Part shown: positions 9,986 through 18,318 of the stretch, one piece after another | Numbering within the stretch: position 1 is the first letter of the stretch | How the letters are laid out: every line of letters starts with the position of its first letter | NCBI GenBank assembly: GCA_013306675.1 | Contig: JABLUY010000307.1 | Span: forward strand, 1-36,985 | DNA length: 36,985 nucleotides | Direction: 5' to 3' | DNA from: Thraustochytrium sp. TN22 | Lineage: Eukaryota > Sar > Bigyra > Thraustochytrida > Thraustochytriidae | Notes under the pieces: model-generated | Databases searched by the model: none | What the model saw: only the letters and a program-made list of their open reading frames with translations | What the model was told of the DNA's origin: nothing | Translations under genes and position numbers: made by a program

Positions 9986-10350
9986 GAGAGAAGACTCTGC
10001 GCTCCGTAGGGAGAGCCCAAGGGACTCGGACCTCGTCCTGTCTAGCTAGTTAGCTAGCATGAGAGCTAGCTGGCGAGAGCTAGAGCTTGGGCTGGCAGCA
10101 GCCCTGCCAACGTGTGTTAGCCAATCGATCCTTTTCAGGTAGCTAAAATCAAGAGCAAGATTGCATCGTGTTTTCCTGGCGTGGCCCCCATGCCAATCGC
10201 CCGAGCGTGGTTGGCAAGAGCATCACAATCTTTCCCGTCTTTCTTGCTTTCTTTCTTGCTTTCTTTTGTTCGTTTTTTTGTTTCTTTCCTTCGTGGTGGG
10301 TGGTAACCGGGTACCAGCCAAGCGTGGAAAGGTCCTTGACAGACTGATGA
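9986..10350. other. Convergent 3' region between CTFxP gene and uS5m
   Basis: This stretch holds the 3' flanks of two convergent genes. An AGCTAGC-rich cluster at 10041-10086 includes a perfect 7-bp hairpin (10052-10058 with 10065-10071, 6-nt loop). A pyrimidine tract (TTTCTTGC-type repeats) covers about 10230-10290. No gene is supported. Confidence 0.5.
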
Positions 10351-11106
10351 TCAGCCACGGTGACGGAAGCGAGTGATCTTCTTGACCTTCATGCCTCTTG
10401 CGAGCGAGAGGTCCTCGGGCGAGTGCATCTTGCCGAGGGCATCAAAGAAGGCGTAGACGACACTGGAGGTGGTAGTGCGGCCGATGACCTTGGTGGTGGC
10501 ATTCTCAATGCCAAGCACCTCGCAGAGGCACTGCACCGTGGGGCCGGCGGTGAGGCCCTGGTACGGGCGGCACGCGCGCAGCAGCACGCGCGTGTTGTTC
10601 TTCTTGCCCACAACGTCGTAGTAAATGCCCTTGTCGTCCGTGAGATCGAGCGGCACCCAGTTGGTGAGCGCGTGGCGGTAGGCCTTGTCGATGGCCGCGC
10701 GCACCGTGCTGCCCTTGCCGATGGCAAAGCCGCCGGCGCCGGCGCCGTTGCCCGCCACGACGAGCGCGCGGTAGCTGTTGACGCGGCCGCCCTTGGTGGT
10801 CTTGCGCGTGGAGTCCACGGCCAGCACGCGCGAGACGATGTTGACGCGCGGCGAGTTCTGGCGCGCGCGGTCCGCGTACTTGTTGCGCTTGAGCGCGAAC
10901 GGCTGCTTGCTGCTCGTGCCCTCCGCGGCCGGCGTCGCCGCGTTGTCCGTGCGCACCGGCGCCTTGACCTGGCCCACGGGCGTCGAGCTCCCCGCGCCCG
11001 ACAGCAGCCGCGCGCCCAGGCCCGGCGCCCGCGCCGCCGGCAGCGCGCCGCGCGCCAGGGCCGCGCCGCCCGGCGCCGCCCACAGCCGCCGCGCCGCGCC
11101 CAGCAT
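10351..11106 (-). CDS. MRPS5: Mitochondrial small-subunit ribosomal protein uS5m
   Basis: This 251-residue protein is uS5 of the mitochondrial ribosome, which sits near the mRNA entry and decoding region. Residues 1-45 are Arg/Ala-rich with no acidic residue (MLGAARRLWAAPGGAALARG), as expected of a mitochondrial presequence. The S5 N-terminal double-stranded-RNA-binding fold follows: KTTKGGRVNSYRALVVAGN, then GAGGFAIGKG, which matches the bacterial GGR..R(F/Y).ALVV.G(D/N)G.G..G.G.GK pattern. The C-terminal S5 fold has RVLLRACRPYQGLTAGPTVQ, then CEVLGIENATTKVIGR. The short basic end KVKKITRFRHRG is complete. An organellar rather than cytosolic origin is shown by the bacterial-type S5 sequence plus the targeting leader. 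It is intronless and in tandem with the esterase-like gene upstream. Confidence 0.91.
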   Translation of the reverse strand: MLGAARRLWAAPGGAALARGALPAARAPGLGARLLSGAGSSTPVGQVKAPVRTDNAATPAAEGTSSKQPFALKRNKYADRARQNSPRVNIVSRVLAVDSTRKTTKGGRVNSYRALVVAGNGAGAGGFAIGKGSTVRAAIDKAYRHALTNWVPLDLTDDKGIYYDVVGKKNNTRVLLRACRPYQGLTAGPTVQCLCEVLGIENATTKVIGRTTTSSVVYAFFDALGKMHSPEDLSLARGMKVKKITRFRHRG

Positions 11107-11638
11107 CCTTCCCGCCGCCGCCGCCCGCCGCGATGCTCCTCTGCCGCGCGCGCGCGCGCGAGACTGCGGCGGGAGGCCACGAGACCGCCGCGACGAGAGA
11201 TGAGACGAGACGCAGCTTGTGGCGCTCCACTGCAGCCGACCCTGACTGCGACCCTAACCGGCCCACCTCAGGCTGGGCCTCTTCTTGCTTGGCCAAGGCC
11301 AAGGCCAAGGCCGAGCCAAGGCCGAGCCAAGGGGCGAGCGAGGGGCGAGCGCTCGCCAACTTCGCCAAGGGCAAGCCTAAGCACGAGGGCAAGCGGGCAA
11401 GGCGTGGTGCCCCAGAGGCGCACCGATTGCTGCTGCTATATATATATTCTCTGGCCAGACGCAAGGAGACGAACTCGCCCGAATGCAAAGCGCGCTCTTG
11501 AAGAGCTCTGTTCGCGGCAGGAGGCATCCGTGAAGCGTATGCTGCGAACTCTGTGCGCAGTGCATGCATGGTGCGAGCGGTGTCACATGTGCAATCAGAG
11601 CATCAGCCAGAGAGGAGCTCCGTGGGCGACAAAATTAA
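11107..11638 (-). promoter_or_regulatory. uS5m upstream region
   Basis: This 532-bp gap lies between two minus-strand genes. It contains a GGCCAAGGCC-type repeat (11291-11331) and a TATATATATATT run (11437-11448), the only long TATA-type element in a very GC-rich neighbourhood. The TATA run lies about 330 bp upstream of the uS5m start, so it is not certain that it is that gene's TATA box. No gene is supported. Confidence 0.4.
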
Positions 11639-12949
11639 TTACAACATTGCGCAGGTGAGGTAGTGGATCAGGGCGGCGTTCGTGGCAGCGCCAAAGTGAC
11701 GCATGTCTGTGGGCGTCATGGGGTCGCGCTCGGCGCCCAGGGAGAGCGACTCGAGATCAACGAGATGCACGCGGTCCTTGTAGGACGGCGTGCCAATGAG
11801 CGAGCGAGCGATGTTGTTCAAGGCGTGCACACGAGGCGCAGTCATGGCCCACTTGCGAGGGTCTGTGGGGAGGCCATCGTAGTTGCCGGGAAAGACGGTC
11901 GTGGTGGAGATGTAGTAAATGGCGCTGAAGCGGCCCTGGAGCGCCAGGCGCAGCAGAGCGTCGAGGCGCTGCCGGTAGAGCCCGAGCTGGCCGTAGGCGG
12001 CCTCCCACAGGCCGGCGACGTTGAGGACGAGCGCGGGCGGCGAGGGGGCCGAGTCGCTTGCGGCGGCGATCGATGTGCGATAGCTCGCCAAGACGGTCTC
12101 GTTCGCAAGCGGGCCCTTGATGGTGGCGCAGGACACGCGTCTGCGGCGGCGCTGCCAGTCACGACACATGTAGGAGGGCTGCGAGTCGCCCATGACGACA
12201 ACGGGGAGGTCTGGATCGAGCTCGCAAGCCCGGCCGGCGACCGCGGCACTCTGCCAAGCCAGCGCGTCGGCGGGCGCGGCGTCTTTTTCGGCCGGTACGA
12301 GCGCGGAGGCGACAGCGCGGCTGCGCGAGGCTGCGTCAAGCAGCAGCAGAGGGTTCTGTGCGGCGACGTGCAAGTGCACGATGCCGGACGGATTGCCGAG
12401 GAAGCTGGGGTCCGGCACGGGGTAGTCGCGCAGCGCGCTGTGCCAGGACGCGTACTCGAGGCGCCAGGAGACGCGCAGGCCGCCCTCGCAGGGCAGCGGC
12501 AGCTTGAGCTTGTAGCGCAGCGTCCATGCCTCTCGCTGCGCATCGGAGCCTGCATCGGTACTGCGATGGCTGCTGTACAGCACGAGCGCCGCATGGCCGT
12601 GGCCGAGACCGTCCCCGAGGAGCACGCGGCGCCACGGTCGAGGTAGCGCTGCACAGGGCGGTCCGTGGAGGCGTACGAGCAGCACGGGCGAGAGAACCGG
12701 GCTTCGCAGCTCGAACAGCAGGCCGTCGGCCGCGGCGTCGAGCGGCCTGCGCTGCAGCGGCGCCCCGAGGCCCTCGTCCAGTGCCAGGTCGCCCGCGGCG
12801 CCGGCCCCGGTCAGGGCGGCCAGCACCGCGAGCACGGCCAGCGCGGCGAGCATGGCCAGTACCGCTGCGCCCGGCGCCGCGGCCTCGGTCGGCCACGGTC
12901 GGCGCGGCGGCCGCGCGGCAGCGGCGGCGGCGGCGGCGGCGGCGGTCAT
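11639..12949 (-). CDS. Type II membrane protein, PC-esterase/SGNH hydrolase-like
   Basis: I place the start at 12949, giving 436 residues. The frame is open further upstream, but that part looks like non-coding translation and would run through the divergent gene. After a poly-Ala and Arg/Pro-rich cytosolic segment, one hydrophobic helix (about residues 29-50, AVLAMLAALAVLAVLAAL) would make a signal anchor. The lumenal part has a GDS nucleophile-type motif in VVVMGDSQPSYMCRDW at about residues 250-265. Near the C-terminus it has the matching Asp-x-x-His pair in TPTDMRHFGAATN at about 415-427. GDS plus a C-terminal DxxH is the signature of the PC-esterase/TBL/CASD1/NXPE group of SGNH-fold enzymes, many of which acetylate or deacetylate glycans in the Golgi. 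Substrate is unknown. It is head-to-head with the small membrane protein at 12992, with 42 bp between ATGs. Confidence 0.65.
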   Translation of the reverse strand: MTAAAAAAAAAARPPRRPWPTEAAAPGAAVLAMLAALAVLAVLAALTGAGAAGDLALDEGLGAPLQRRPLDAAADGLLFELRSPVLSPVLLVRLHGPPCAALPRPWRRVLLGDGLGHGHAALVLYSSHRSTDAGSDAQREAWTLRYKLKLPLPCEGGLRVSWRLEYASWHSALRDYPVPDPSFLGNPSGIVHLHVAAQNPLLLLDAASRSRAVASALVPAEKDAAPADALAWQSAAVAGRACELDPDLPVVVMGDSQPSYMCRDWQRRRRRVSCATIKGPLANETVLASYRTSIAAASDSAPSPPALVLNVAGLWEAAYGQLGLYRQRLDALLRLALQGRFSAIYYISTTTVFPGNYDGLPTDPRKWAMTAPRVHALNNIARSLIGTPSYKDRVHLVDLESLSLGAERDPMTPTDMRHFGAATNAALIHYLTCAML

Positions 12950-12991
12950 TCCATCCGCGCGCCGCGCCCCGTTCGGTTCGGCGGAGCGAGA

Positions 12992-13177
12992 ATGCAGGCG
13001 CGCCGGGATGGCCGAGGTGGCGGCGAGGCACGTGGCCTCGGGGTCGGCGTCGGCCTCGGCGGTAGCGGCTTCGTGCTGACGCCGTGCATCGCGGCGCAGC
13101 TCGTGCTGGGCAGCCTGCTCTTCGCGTGGATCGCGGTCATTATGTACATGGCCGGCCGCGCGATCAAGCTGGAGTGA
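12992..13177 (+). CDS. Small tail-anchored protein, Sec61-beta-like
   Basis: This short gene encodes 61 residues. The N-terminal half is Gly/Arg-rich and hydrophilic. The C-terminal half is one hydrophobic helix (about residues 35-57) ending in a short basic tail (AGRAIKLE). The helix region, LTPCIAAQLVLGSLLF then AWIAVIMYMAGR, resembles the Sec61-beta/Sbh1 tail anchor: a Pro before the helix, then SLLF, a Val, and a Gly-basic end. That would make it the small subunit of the ER protein-conducting channel. The match is a short hydrophobic segment, so an unrelated tail-anchored protein remains possible. The reading frame is open upstream, and the ATG at 12992 was chosen because it gives a Sec61-beta-like size and leaves a short divergent promoter. 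Confidence 0.45.
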   Translation: MQARRDGRGGGEARGLGVGVGLGGSGFVLTPCIAAQLVLGSLLFAWIAVIMYMAGRAIKLE

Positions 13178-13428
13178 TGGACGTCCGTCCAGGCCAGGCT
13201 GACGGGGGGGGGGGGGCACGCACGTCGAATCGAACGACCAAGCACGTAAGCAAGCAAGCGTGCTGACAGCCAAGCACGTGTGGTTGGGTGGTTGGTGTTG
13301 ATGGATGTGAGTAAAAAAGGTTGAGTTTGTGTTTGTTCTCGTAGCTTCACCGACGTGCCAACGTCTTGCATCGCACATCTTGGCTTGGTGGAAAAGGTTC
13401 TTTTTGTTGTGAAACGGAGAGCCTCAAA

Positions 13429-13494
13429 GTCTTAGTTGTTGAACTTGAAGTGCATAATGTCGTCTTAGTTGTTGAACTTGAAGTGCATGATGTC
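13429..13494 (-). repeat. 33-bp tandem duplication spanning the OLA1 stop codon
   Basis: Two adjacent 33-bp units, 13429-13461 and 13462-13494, differ at one base. Each contains the last codons of OLA1 and a TAA stop (coding strand ends CACTTCAAGTTCAACAAC then TAA). Because 33 is a multiple of three, the second unit is in frame. Read-through of the first stop would repeat nearly the same peptide and meet a second identical stop. Confidence 0.95.
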
Positions 13495-14738
13495 GCCATC
13501 CTGGACCTCGTACTGGCGGCCCTTCTGCTGGAGCTTGCCAGCGGCCTTGACGGCGGCCTCGGACTTGAGCTCCATGAGGTCGTCGTAAGACATGACGTCA
13601 GCGGAGATGAAGCCCTTCTCAAAGTCGGTGTGAATGACACCGGCAGCCTTGGGGGCCAGCGTGCCGACCTTGATGGACCAGGCGCGGACCTCATCCTTGC
13701 CGGCGGTGCTGTGATGGTGGCGCAACAAGAGCGCGCGAGCGGAGCAAGCGTTAGTGAGCGTGCCGTGTGCGTGGCGAGAGGCGGCGGGGAGACCGAAACG
13801 TACAAGTAGTGGATGAGGTTGAGCGCCTCGTAGCCGGACTTGATGATCTTGGGGATCATGGTGCGTGCGCCCTCCTTCTTCATGAGCTCCTGCTTGGCCT
13901 TGGGGCCGCCGGAGAGCTCGGCATCGGCGCACTCCTGCTCAAAGGCGACGGAGTAAGGGATGACGAGGTCGCCGTTGTCGCGGGCCTTGACGAACTCGTC
14001 GATCTTGGGCAGCCACTTGTTGCCCTTGGCGATGTAGGCCTTCTTGGAGATGTTGACGAGGTAGATCATGGGCTTGGCAGTGAGGAACTGCATGGTGTTG
14101 AGAAGATCGACCTCCTTGGCGTCCCAGTCGACGGAGCGCACGTCCTTGCCGTCCTCCTCGAGCGTCTTGAGGACCTTCTGGATGGTCTCGTACTCGAACT
14201 GCTTGTCCTTGCCGCCGACCTTCTTCTCGTAGAGGTTCTTGTTGTTGGCGAGGTAGGTCTTGCACTGCTCCATGTCCTTCTTCTGGAGCTCCTTGTGGAT
14301 GATGTCGAGGTCGCGCACCGGGTCGACGCTGTCCTCGACGTGGGTGACCTCCTTGTCCTCGAAGGCGCGGCACACGTGGAAGATGCCGTCCACGGCACGA
14401 ATGTGCGAGAGGAAGGCGTTGCCCAGGCCGGCGCCCTCGGCGGCGCCCTTGACGAGGCCGGCGATGTCGGTGATGGTGAGCATGGCCGGGACCTCGCTGG
14501 CCGGCGTGTACATGCCGCAGAGGTCCTTGAAGCGCTTGTCCGGGACCGGCACGCGCGCCACGTTCGGGTCGATGGTACAGAAGGGGAAGTTCTCCGCGGC
14601 CACCGACAGCTTGGACATGATGTTGAAGGTCGACGACTTGCCCACGTTCGGCAGGCCGACGATGCCCATCTTGACGTTGTTGCCGGGCCGCCCCAGCAGC
14701 GCGCGCTTGGGCGGCTCCTCCGTCTTCTTGGGCGCCAT
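13465..14738 (-). CDS. OLA1: Obg-like ATPase OLA1 (YchF family), two exons
   Basis: OLA1/YchF is a cytosolic translation-factor-class P-loop ATPase. Exon 1 is 14738-13804 and exon 2 is 13708-13465, giving 392 residues (human OLA1 has about 396). The 95-bp intron (13709-13803) has a GTACGT donor, a CTAAC-type branch site and an AG acceptor; it is phase 2 and restores the family sequence [15 protein letters not shown]. Motifs: P-loop [10 protein letters not shown] at about residues 29-38, [17 protein letters not shown] (G3), and a G4-position NISK at about 228-231. The C-terminal TGS domain ([15 protein letters not shown], then [15 protein letters not shown]) is complete. The G4 site is usually given as NxxE in human OLA1, so Lys at the fourth position is a difference worth noting. 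The 3' end is duplicated in tandem. Confidence 0.96.
13709..13803 (-). other. OLA1 intron, 95 bp, phase 2
   Basis: On the coding strand it begins GTACGTTTCGG and ends CATCACAG, with CTCACTAACG upstream of the acceptor as a likely branch region. Splicing joins TAC TT to C ACC GCC GGC and restores the conserved Y-F-T-A-G of the OLA1 family. Unspliced, the reading frame diverges from the family. Confidence 0.93.
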
Positions 14739-15120
14739 GCTGCCCGCCCGCTCGCCCACCGAAGCGCGCCCGCCCGCTCTCGCCCGCGCCGCGCCGCCGC
14801 TCGCCGCCCGCGCCCGCTCCGCCGCACCGCCGCCGCCGACCGCCGCGCGCGCCAAGGTTCTGGAAACCGGCGGCGGCGAGGCGATGGGCGGCGGCGGCCA
14901 CGCCACCGGCGATCCGCGCGCGGGGGCCCCCCACCCGGCGCGCGCCTGCTCGCGGCCGGCCGCCGCCGCCCCGCGCAAGGAGGGCGGGACCCCCCAGCTG
15001 CGCCGCGGCGGAACGCGGCGGGAACGGAGAACGGCGGCCCGGAACGTTCGGAACGATGCACGAGCGCACGTGGCACGTGCTGCGGAGACCCGCGGCGACC
15101 TGCAGAGCAGGTACGAGCGC

Positions 15121-15154
<34 letters not shown>

Positions 15155-15167
15155 GCGGCGGGGCAGG
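14739..15167. promoter_or_regulatory. Divergent promoter region, OLA1 / unknown 180-residue protein
   Basis: This 429-bp region separates two divergent start codons. It is almost pure GC, with GGGCGC-type repeats at about 15119-15160 just before the right-hand start. No small gene is supported. Confidence 0.45.
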
Positions 15168-15710
15168 ATGCCGACGCTGGCTTCGAGCGAGCTGCGGCGG
15201 CGCGTGGATCAGCTGCTGGGCGCGCGCATGGGGCAGAGCGGCGAGGCGCTCGTGGAGGCGTATCGGCCGGCCGAGGACGCGGTGGACGCGGTCCTGGACG
15301 CGCAGCAGGGGTGCCTGGCCGCGTGCCTGGGCAAGGGCAAGCGCGTGCAGGAGCGCGCGCGCATGATGTGCGAGATCTATGTGGTGACCACGCAGGGCGT
15401 GTACACGGTGATTGATCGCAGCGCGCCGCTGGCGTCGGAGCTGCCGGCCGGGGTGGAGGACTGCGTCGCCATGCACTTCAACAACATGACCACGGTCACC
15501 TCGGCGGAGCGCGTGTCCGGCGTGCGCGCCGTGGAGGTGCACGGCAAGACCGAGGATGGCCGCCGCCTTGTGCTGCGCTGGCTCCCTGGGTCGGCCAACG
15601 AGTCCGCCGCCCGCGTGCTCATCAACAAGACGTATGAGGACTACATGGGCGCCATGGCGCTCTCGACGCTGCCCAAGGGCGCCTTGGAGAACCGCATGAC
15701 GGCCAACTGA
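15168..15710 (+). CDS. Unknown 180-residue protein
   Basis: I do not recognise the family. The protein is soluble, with no signal peptide or membrane segment. The N-terminal half is helical and Ala/Arg-rich (MPTLASSELRRRVDQLLGAR). The C-terminal half alternates hydrophobic residues like a beta-rich fold (EIYVVTTQGVYTVID, then VRAVEVHGKTEDGRRLVLRW) and ends in a helix (SAARVLINKTYEDYMGAM). That pattern loosely recalls PH-like small beta-barrels with a closing helix, but this is only a shape impression. Coding character is supported by a clear stop, typical codon use and a divergent partner. The 3' end of this gene, with its flank, is duplicated immediately downstream (15835-16236). Confidence 0.6.
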   Translation: MPTLASSELRRRVDQLLGARMGQSGEALVEAYRPAEDAVDAVLDAQQGCLAACLGKGKRVQERARMMCEIYVVTTQGVYTVIDRSAPLASELPAGVEDCVAMHFNNMTTVTSAERVSGVRAVEVHGKTEDGRRLVLRWLPGSANESAARVLINKTYEDYMGAMALSTLPKGALENRMTAN

Positions 15711-15823
15711 CGCAGGGTCCAAGCCGAGGGAGAGTGGAAAGAGGAAGGAAAAAAGTATGATTGTTCTGGCTGTTGTGCGAGGTGTCACTTCGGTGTCATT
15801 GCGCGGCGACATCCACTGTGCAG
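15617..15823 (+). repeat. Source unit of 3'-end duplication
   Basis: This stretch covers the last codons and 3' flank of the 180-residue gene. Its start (GCTCATCAACAAGAC at 15617), its middle (TACATGGGCGCCATGGCGCT at 15642) and its end (GCGCGGCGACATCCACTGTG near 15801-15820) all recur downstream in the same order. Confidence 0.85.
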
Positions 15824-15834
15824 AAGGCTGGGTG

Positions 15835-16236
15835 GCTCATCAACAAGACTTTCAATGGCGGAGAGCTGGCTGAGCTTTCTTTTCTGTTCATTTTCCAGAA
15901 AAGTGGAATGCGGCGTTCGGAGCTCTTGAACATTGTCTGCCGACGGCGTGCCAAATGTCTGCCGACGGCGTGCAGATGCTCGGCATGATTAGCCTGATTC
16001 TCGCTGCTCTTGCTTTACATGGGCGCCATGGCGCTCTCAGCGCTGCCCAAGGGCGCCGACTTAGCCAGCTTGCCCAAGGGCGCCGACTGAGCCAGGGAGA
16101 GTGGACCGGAGGGAAAATGGAAAGAGGAGGAAAAAAATGGTACCACCATGATTGTGCTGTTGTGTGGGTCTACAAAATTGGTCGAGGCGTCACCGTGACC
16201 TCGGCGTCATTGCGCGGCGACATCCGCTGTGCAAAG
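15835..16236 (+). pseudogene. Decayed direct copy of the 180-residue gene's 3' end
   Basis: This is a direct, adjacent copy of 15617-15823. It restarts with GCTCATCAACAAGAC (15835-15849), is interrupted by about 166 bp of unrelated sequence (15850-16015), then resumes at TACATGGGCGCCATGGCGCT (16016). It continues through a diverged coding end, GGGAGAGTGGA, the ATGATTGT segment and the GCGCGGCGACATCC segment to about 16236. The insert contains an 18-bp unit repeated with a 22-bp period (15934-15951, 15956-15973). The coding remnant itself has an internal 27-bp-period duplication (16045-16095). It cannot encode the full protein. Confidence 0.8.
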
Positions 16237-16252
16237 CGAGAGAAGGGTTCAT

Positions 16253-16870
16253 TTACTTCTTCTCGGTGGCGGCCTTGTAGGCGTCAGCGGCGCGCGCGTG
16301 CACGTCCTCGGCGGTCTCCTGGGCCTTGGTCTTGGCCCACTCCTTGTCCTCGTGGAGGCGGTCGGCGGCGGCGTGGGCCTTCTCCTTGGCCACCTCCTTG
16401 CCCTCCTCGGACTTGCCGAGCAGGTAGTCCTTGGTCTCCTCGGCGTAGTGGACGGCCTCGTCCTTCTTCTCGAGGATGGTCTCCTTGACGGCCTCGACGG
16501 TCTCGGCCACGTAGTGGACGGCCTCGTCCTTCTTCTCGGCGGCGTACTCGGTCCAGGTCTCGGCCTTGTCCTTGGCCTCCTCCTTCTTGTCCTCGGCGGT
16601 GGCCTTGAGGTCCTCGGCCTTGTCCTTGGCGTCGGCCTTGAGGTCCTCGGCGGTGTTGGAGGCCTCGTCGGCCTTGCGCGAGGCGAAGTCCTTGGCCTCC
16701 TCCTTCTTCTCGGACGCCTCGTTCACGAGCTTCTCCTTGTTCTCCTCGGCGCGGTTGCCGATCTCGGTCGCCTTCTCCGAGGCGCGGTTCTTGGCCTGCT
16801 GCGCCGTCTGCGAGGCGTCGTCCGCGGTCTTCTGGAGCATCTCGCTCGTGTTCTTGTCGTCGTAGCCCAT
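16253..16870 (-). CDS. LEA-like amphipathic-repeat protein A
   Basis: This 205-residue protein is very hydrophilic, rich in Lys, Glu, Ala, Asp and Thr, with no Cys, no signal peptide and no membrane helix. It consists of 11-residue-type repeats of the form AEDKKEEAKDKAE, KKDEAVHYVAET and KAQETAEDVHARA. This fits group 3 LEA (LEA_4 family) proteins, which are disordered in water and form amphipathic helices when dried or bound to membranes. A stress-protective or membrane/lipid-droplet-coating role is possible but not shown. It starts MGYDDKNTSEMLQKTADDA, nearly identical to the start of paralogue B at 18319. The two genes are inverted and share part of the leader sequence. It is shorter than B because several 11-mers present in B's C-terminal half are missing. 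Confidence 0.85.
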   Translation of the reverse strand: MGYDDKNTSEMLQKTADDASQTAQQAKNRASEKATEIGNRAEENKEKLVNEASEKKEEAKDFASRKADEASNTAEDLKADAKDKAEDLKATAEDKKEEAKDKAETWTEYAAEKKDEAVHYVAETVEAVKETILEKKDEAVHYAEETKDYLLGKSEEGKEVAKEKAHAAADRLHEDKEWAKTKAQETAEDVHARAADAYKAATEKK

Positions 16871-18318
16871 CTTTGTAGTTGTGTTGAAGCTTGGCTTGCT
16901 CGGCTCGGCTTGCTCGGCTGGCTAGGCTTGCTGCTTGGCTTCTTTGAGTTGCTGGTTTGCTGCTCGGGTTGCGGGTCTGCTGCGGCTGGCCGGCCGGCCG
17001 GCGGGCGGGCGGGCGGGCGAGCGTGGCGGCCAGGCGGCGACGGACGGATCCGCCTGCACGGGCTCGATCTCGAGTCTCGTGACTCCGTACAACCACGTCA
17101 TCAGGCTCCCGCCCAGCCTCAGTCGCGAAGGAGGAAGAAGGCTGAAGATCAGGGCGCTTCCTCGCGGCGCGCCTCCTTCCTCGTGCCAGCTGCTGAGCCG
17201 CAGAGCCGCGCGCCTGCCGCCTGTCAGCGCCTGACTGCGCCGCTGAGCGCCTCGGGCGGAAGCGCCTTCTGGCCGCCCGTGGCAGCCAGCAGGAACAGAA
17301 GCAAGCGCTGCTGGGGCAGGCTGGCGTTAGCCGAAGCTGGCAGCATGCGCCCGCCCGACGCCGCCGTCGTGGAGCGCGGCGTCCTGGCCGGCCACCTGCC
17401 GGACGAAGCTCAGAGCCGCGAGCAACGCCCGTCGACTCGGCGGGGGCCCGCGGCTGCTGGTCCGGGCTGCTTCTGCGCGCCGCCTGCAGCTCCGGGCTGC
17501 ACGCCTGCGCGGCGAGCCCGGGCTCAAAGGGACAGGCTGCCTGAGATGAGCTTGTTGGAGAGGAGGAACAATCTCGAGGCCGCGGAGGCGCCGGCGCCGC
17601 TGCGCCTCAGCGTCGGCGGCAGGTGGGCCCAAGCCAGGCCAGCTGAGCTGCAGACGATGTGCGGCTTCTTCGAGCCTGGAAGCTCGCACCCGCGCACCGA
17701 GCGCACGCTCGCAGCGGCTCCGAGCGCCCGTCTCCGACTCGGACGCCGCGAGGCCGGACGCCGCGAGGCTGAGCGCCTCCGGCCCCTCTGCGCTCGCTCG
17801 CTCGCCCGCTCGCCACAGGTGCGGGCCGCTGTGTGGGCGGCCAGCGCGGCGGCCCCCGCCCCCCACAGCGGGACAGCGCGCGGCGGCGCGAAGCAGCGGG
17901 CAGCAGCGGCGCTGCGGCGGCGTGCGCCGGGGTTTCCGGCGCGCGCGGCGGAACCGGCGCGCCGGGGAAACCTGCGCGCACGGGAACGCTCGCGTACTCT
18001 GCATTTTCCGATCGCGTGGCGGTGAGGCGGAGCGGCGCGCAGAACCGGCCAGCTGAGCGCGCGACGCTCAGAGCGGGCGGCGAGGCGGTCGGCGGCGCTC
18101 AGCGGCGCTGAGCACCCGGGGTGCTGCGCTGCACCGCGCTGCACAGCCTGCGCTGACGCGGCCGGGATGGCTGCCGAGGAAGCGAGCCGGGCCGGGCCGC
18201 GGGCCGCGGGCGCGGCGGCAGCAGACCAGCAACTCGAGCAGCAAACCAGCAAGCAAAAGCGAGCCCAACAGCAGCGCAAGCGAGCCGAGAGCAGAAGGAG
18301 AGCAAGGAGTTGAGCAAG
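16871..18318. promoter_or_regulatory. Divergent intergenic region between LEA-A and LEA-B
   Basis: This 1448-bp region separates the two LEA start codons. Its two ends are inverted copies of each other in part. GCAGCAGACC, 8 bp, then GAGCAGCAAACCAGCAA occurs upstream of LEA-A (minus strand, 16983-16949) and upstream of LEA-B (plus strand, 18218-18252) with the same spacing. The middle (about 17050-18150) is GC-rich and has open frames on both strands, but none has a recognisable family or protein-like composition. I see no gene there. Confidence 0.6.

Noticed and set aside
13204-13216. Poly-G run as a possible G-quadruplex or telomere-like element
   Set aside because: A single homopolymer run; no spaced G-tracts or telomeric unit around it.
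13767-15710. A 647-codon plus-strand frame ending with the 180-residue protein
   Set aside because: Its first two-thirds are antisense to OLA1; only the last part from the ATG at 15168 is protein-like.
16229-18025. Plus-strand 598-codon frame antisense to LEA-A
   Set aside because: Gly/Leu/Val-rich mirror of Lys/Glu/Ala codons; a hydrophobic repeat protein here is an artefact.
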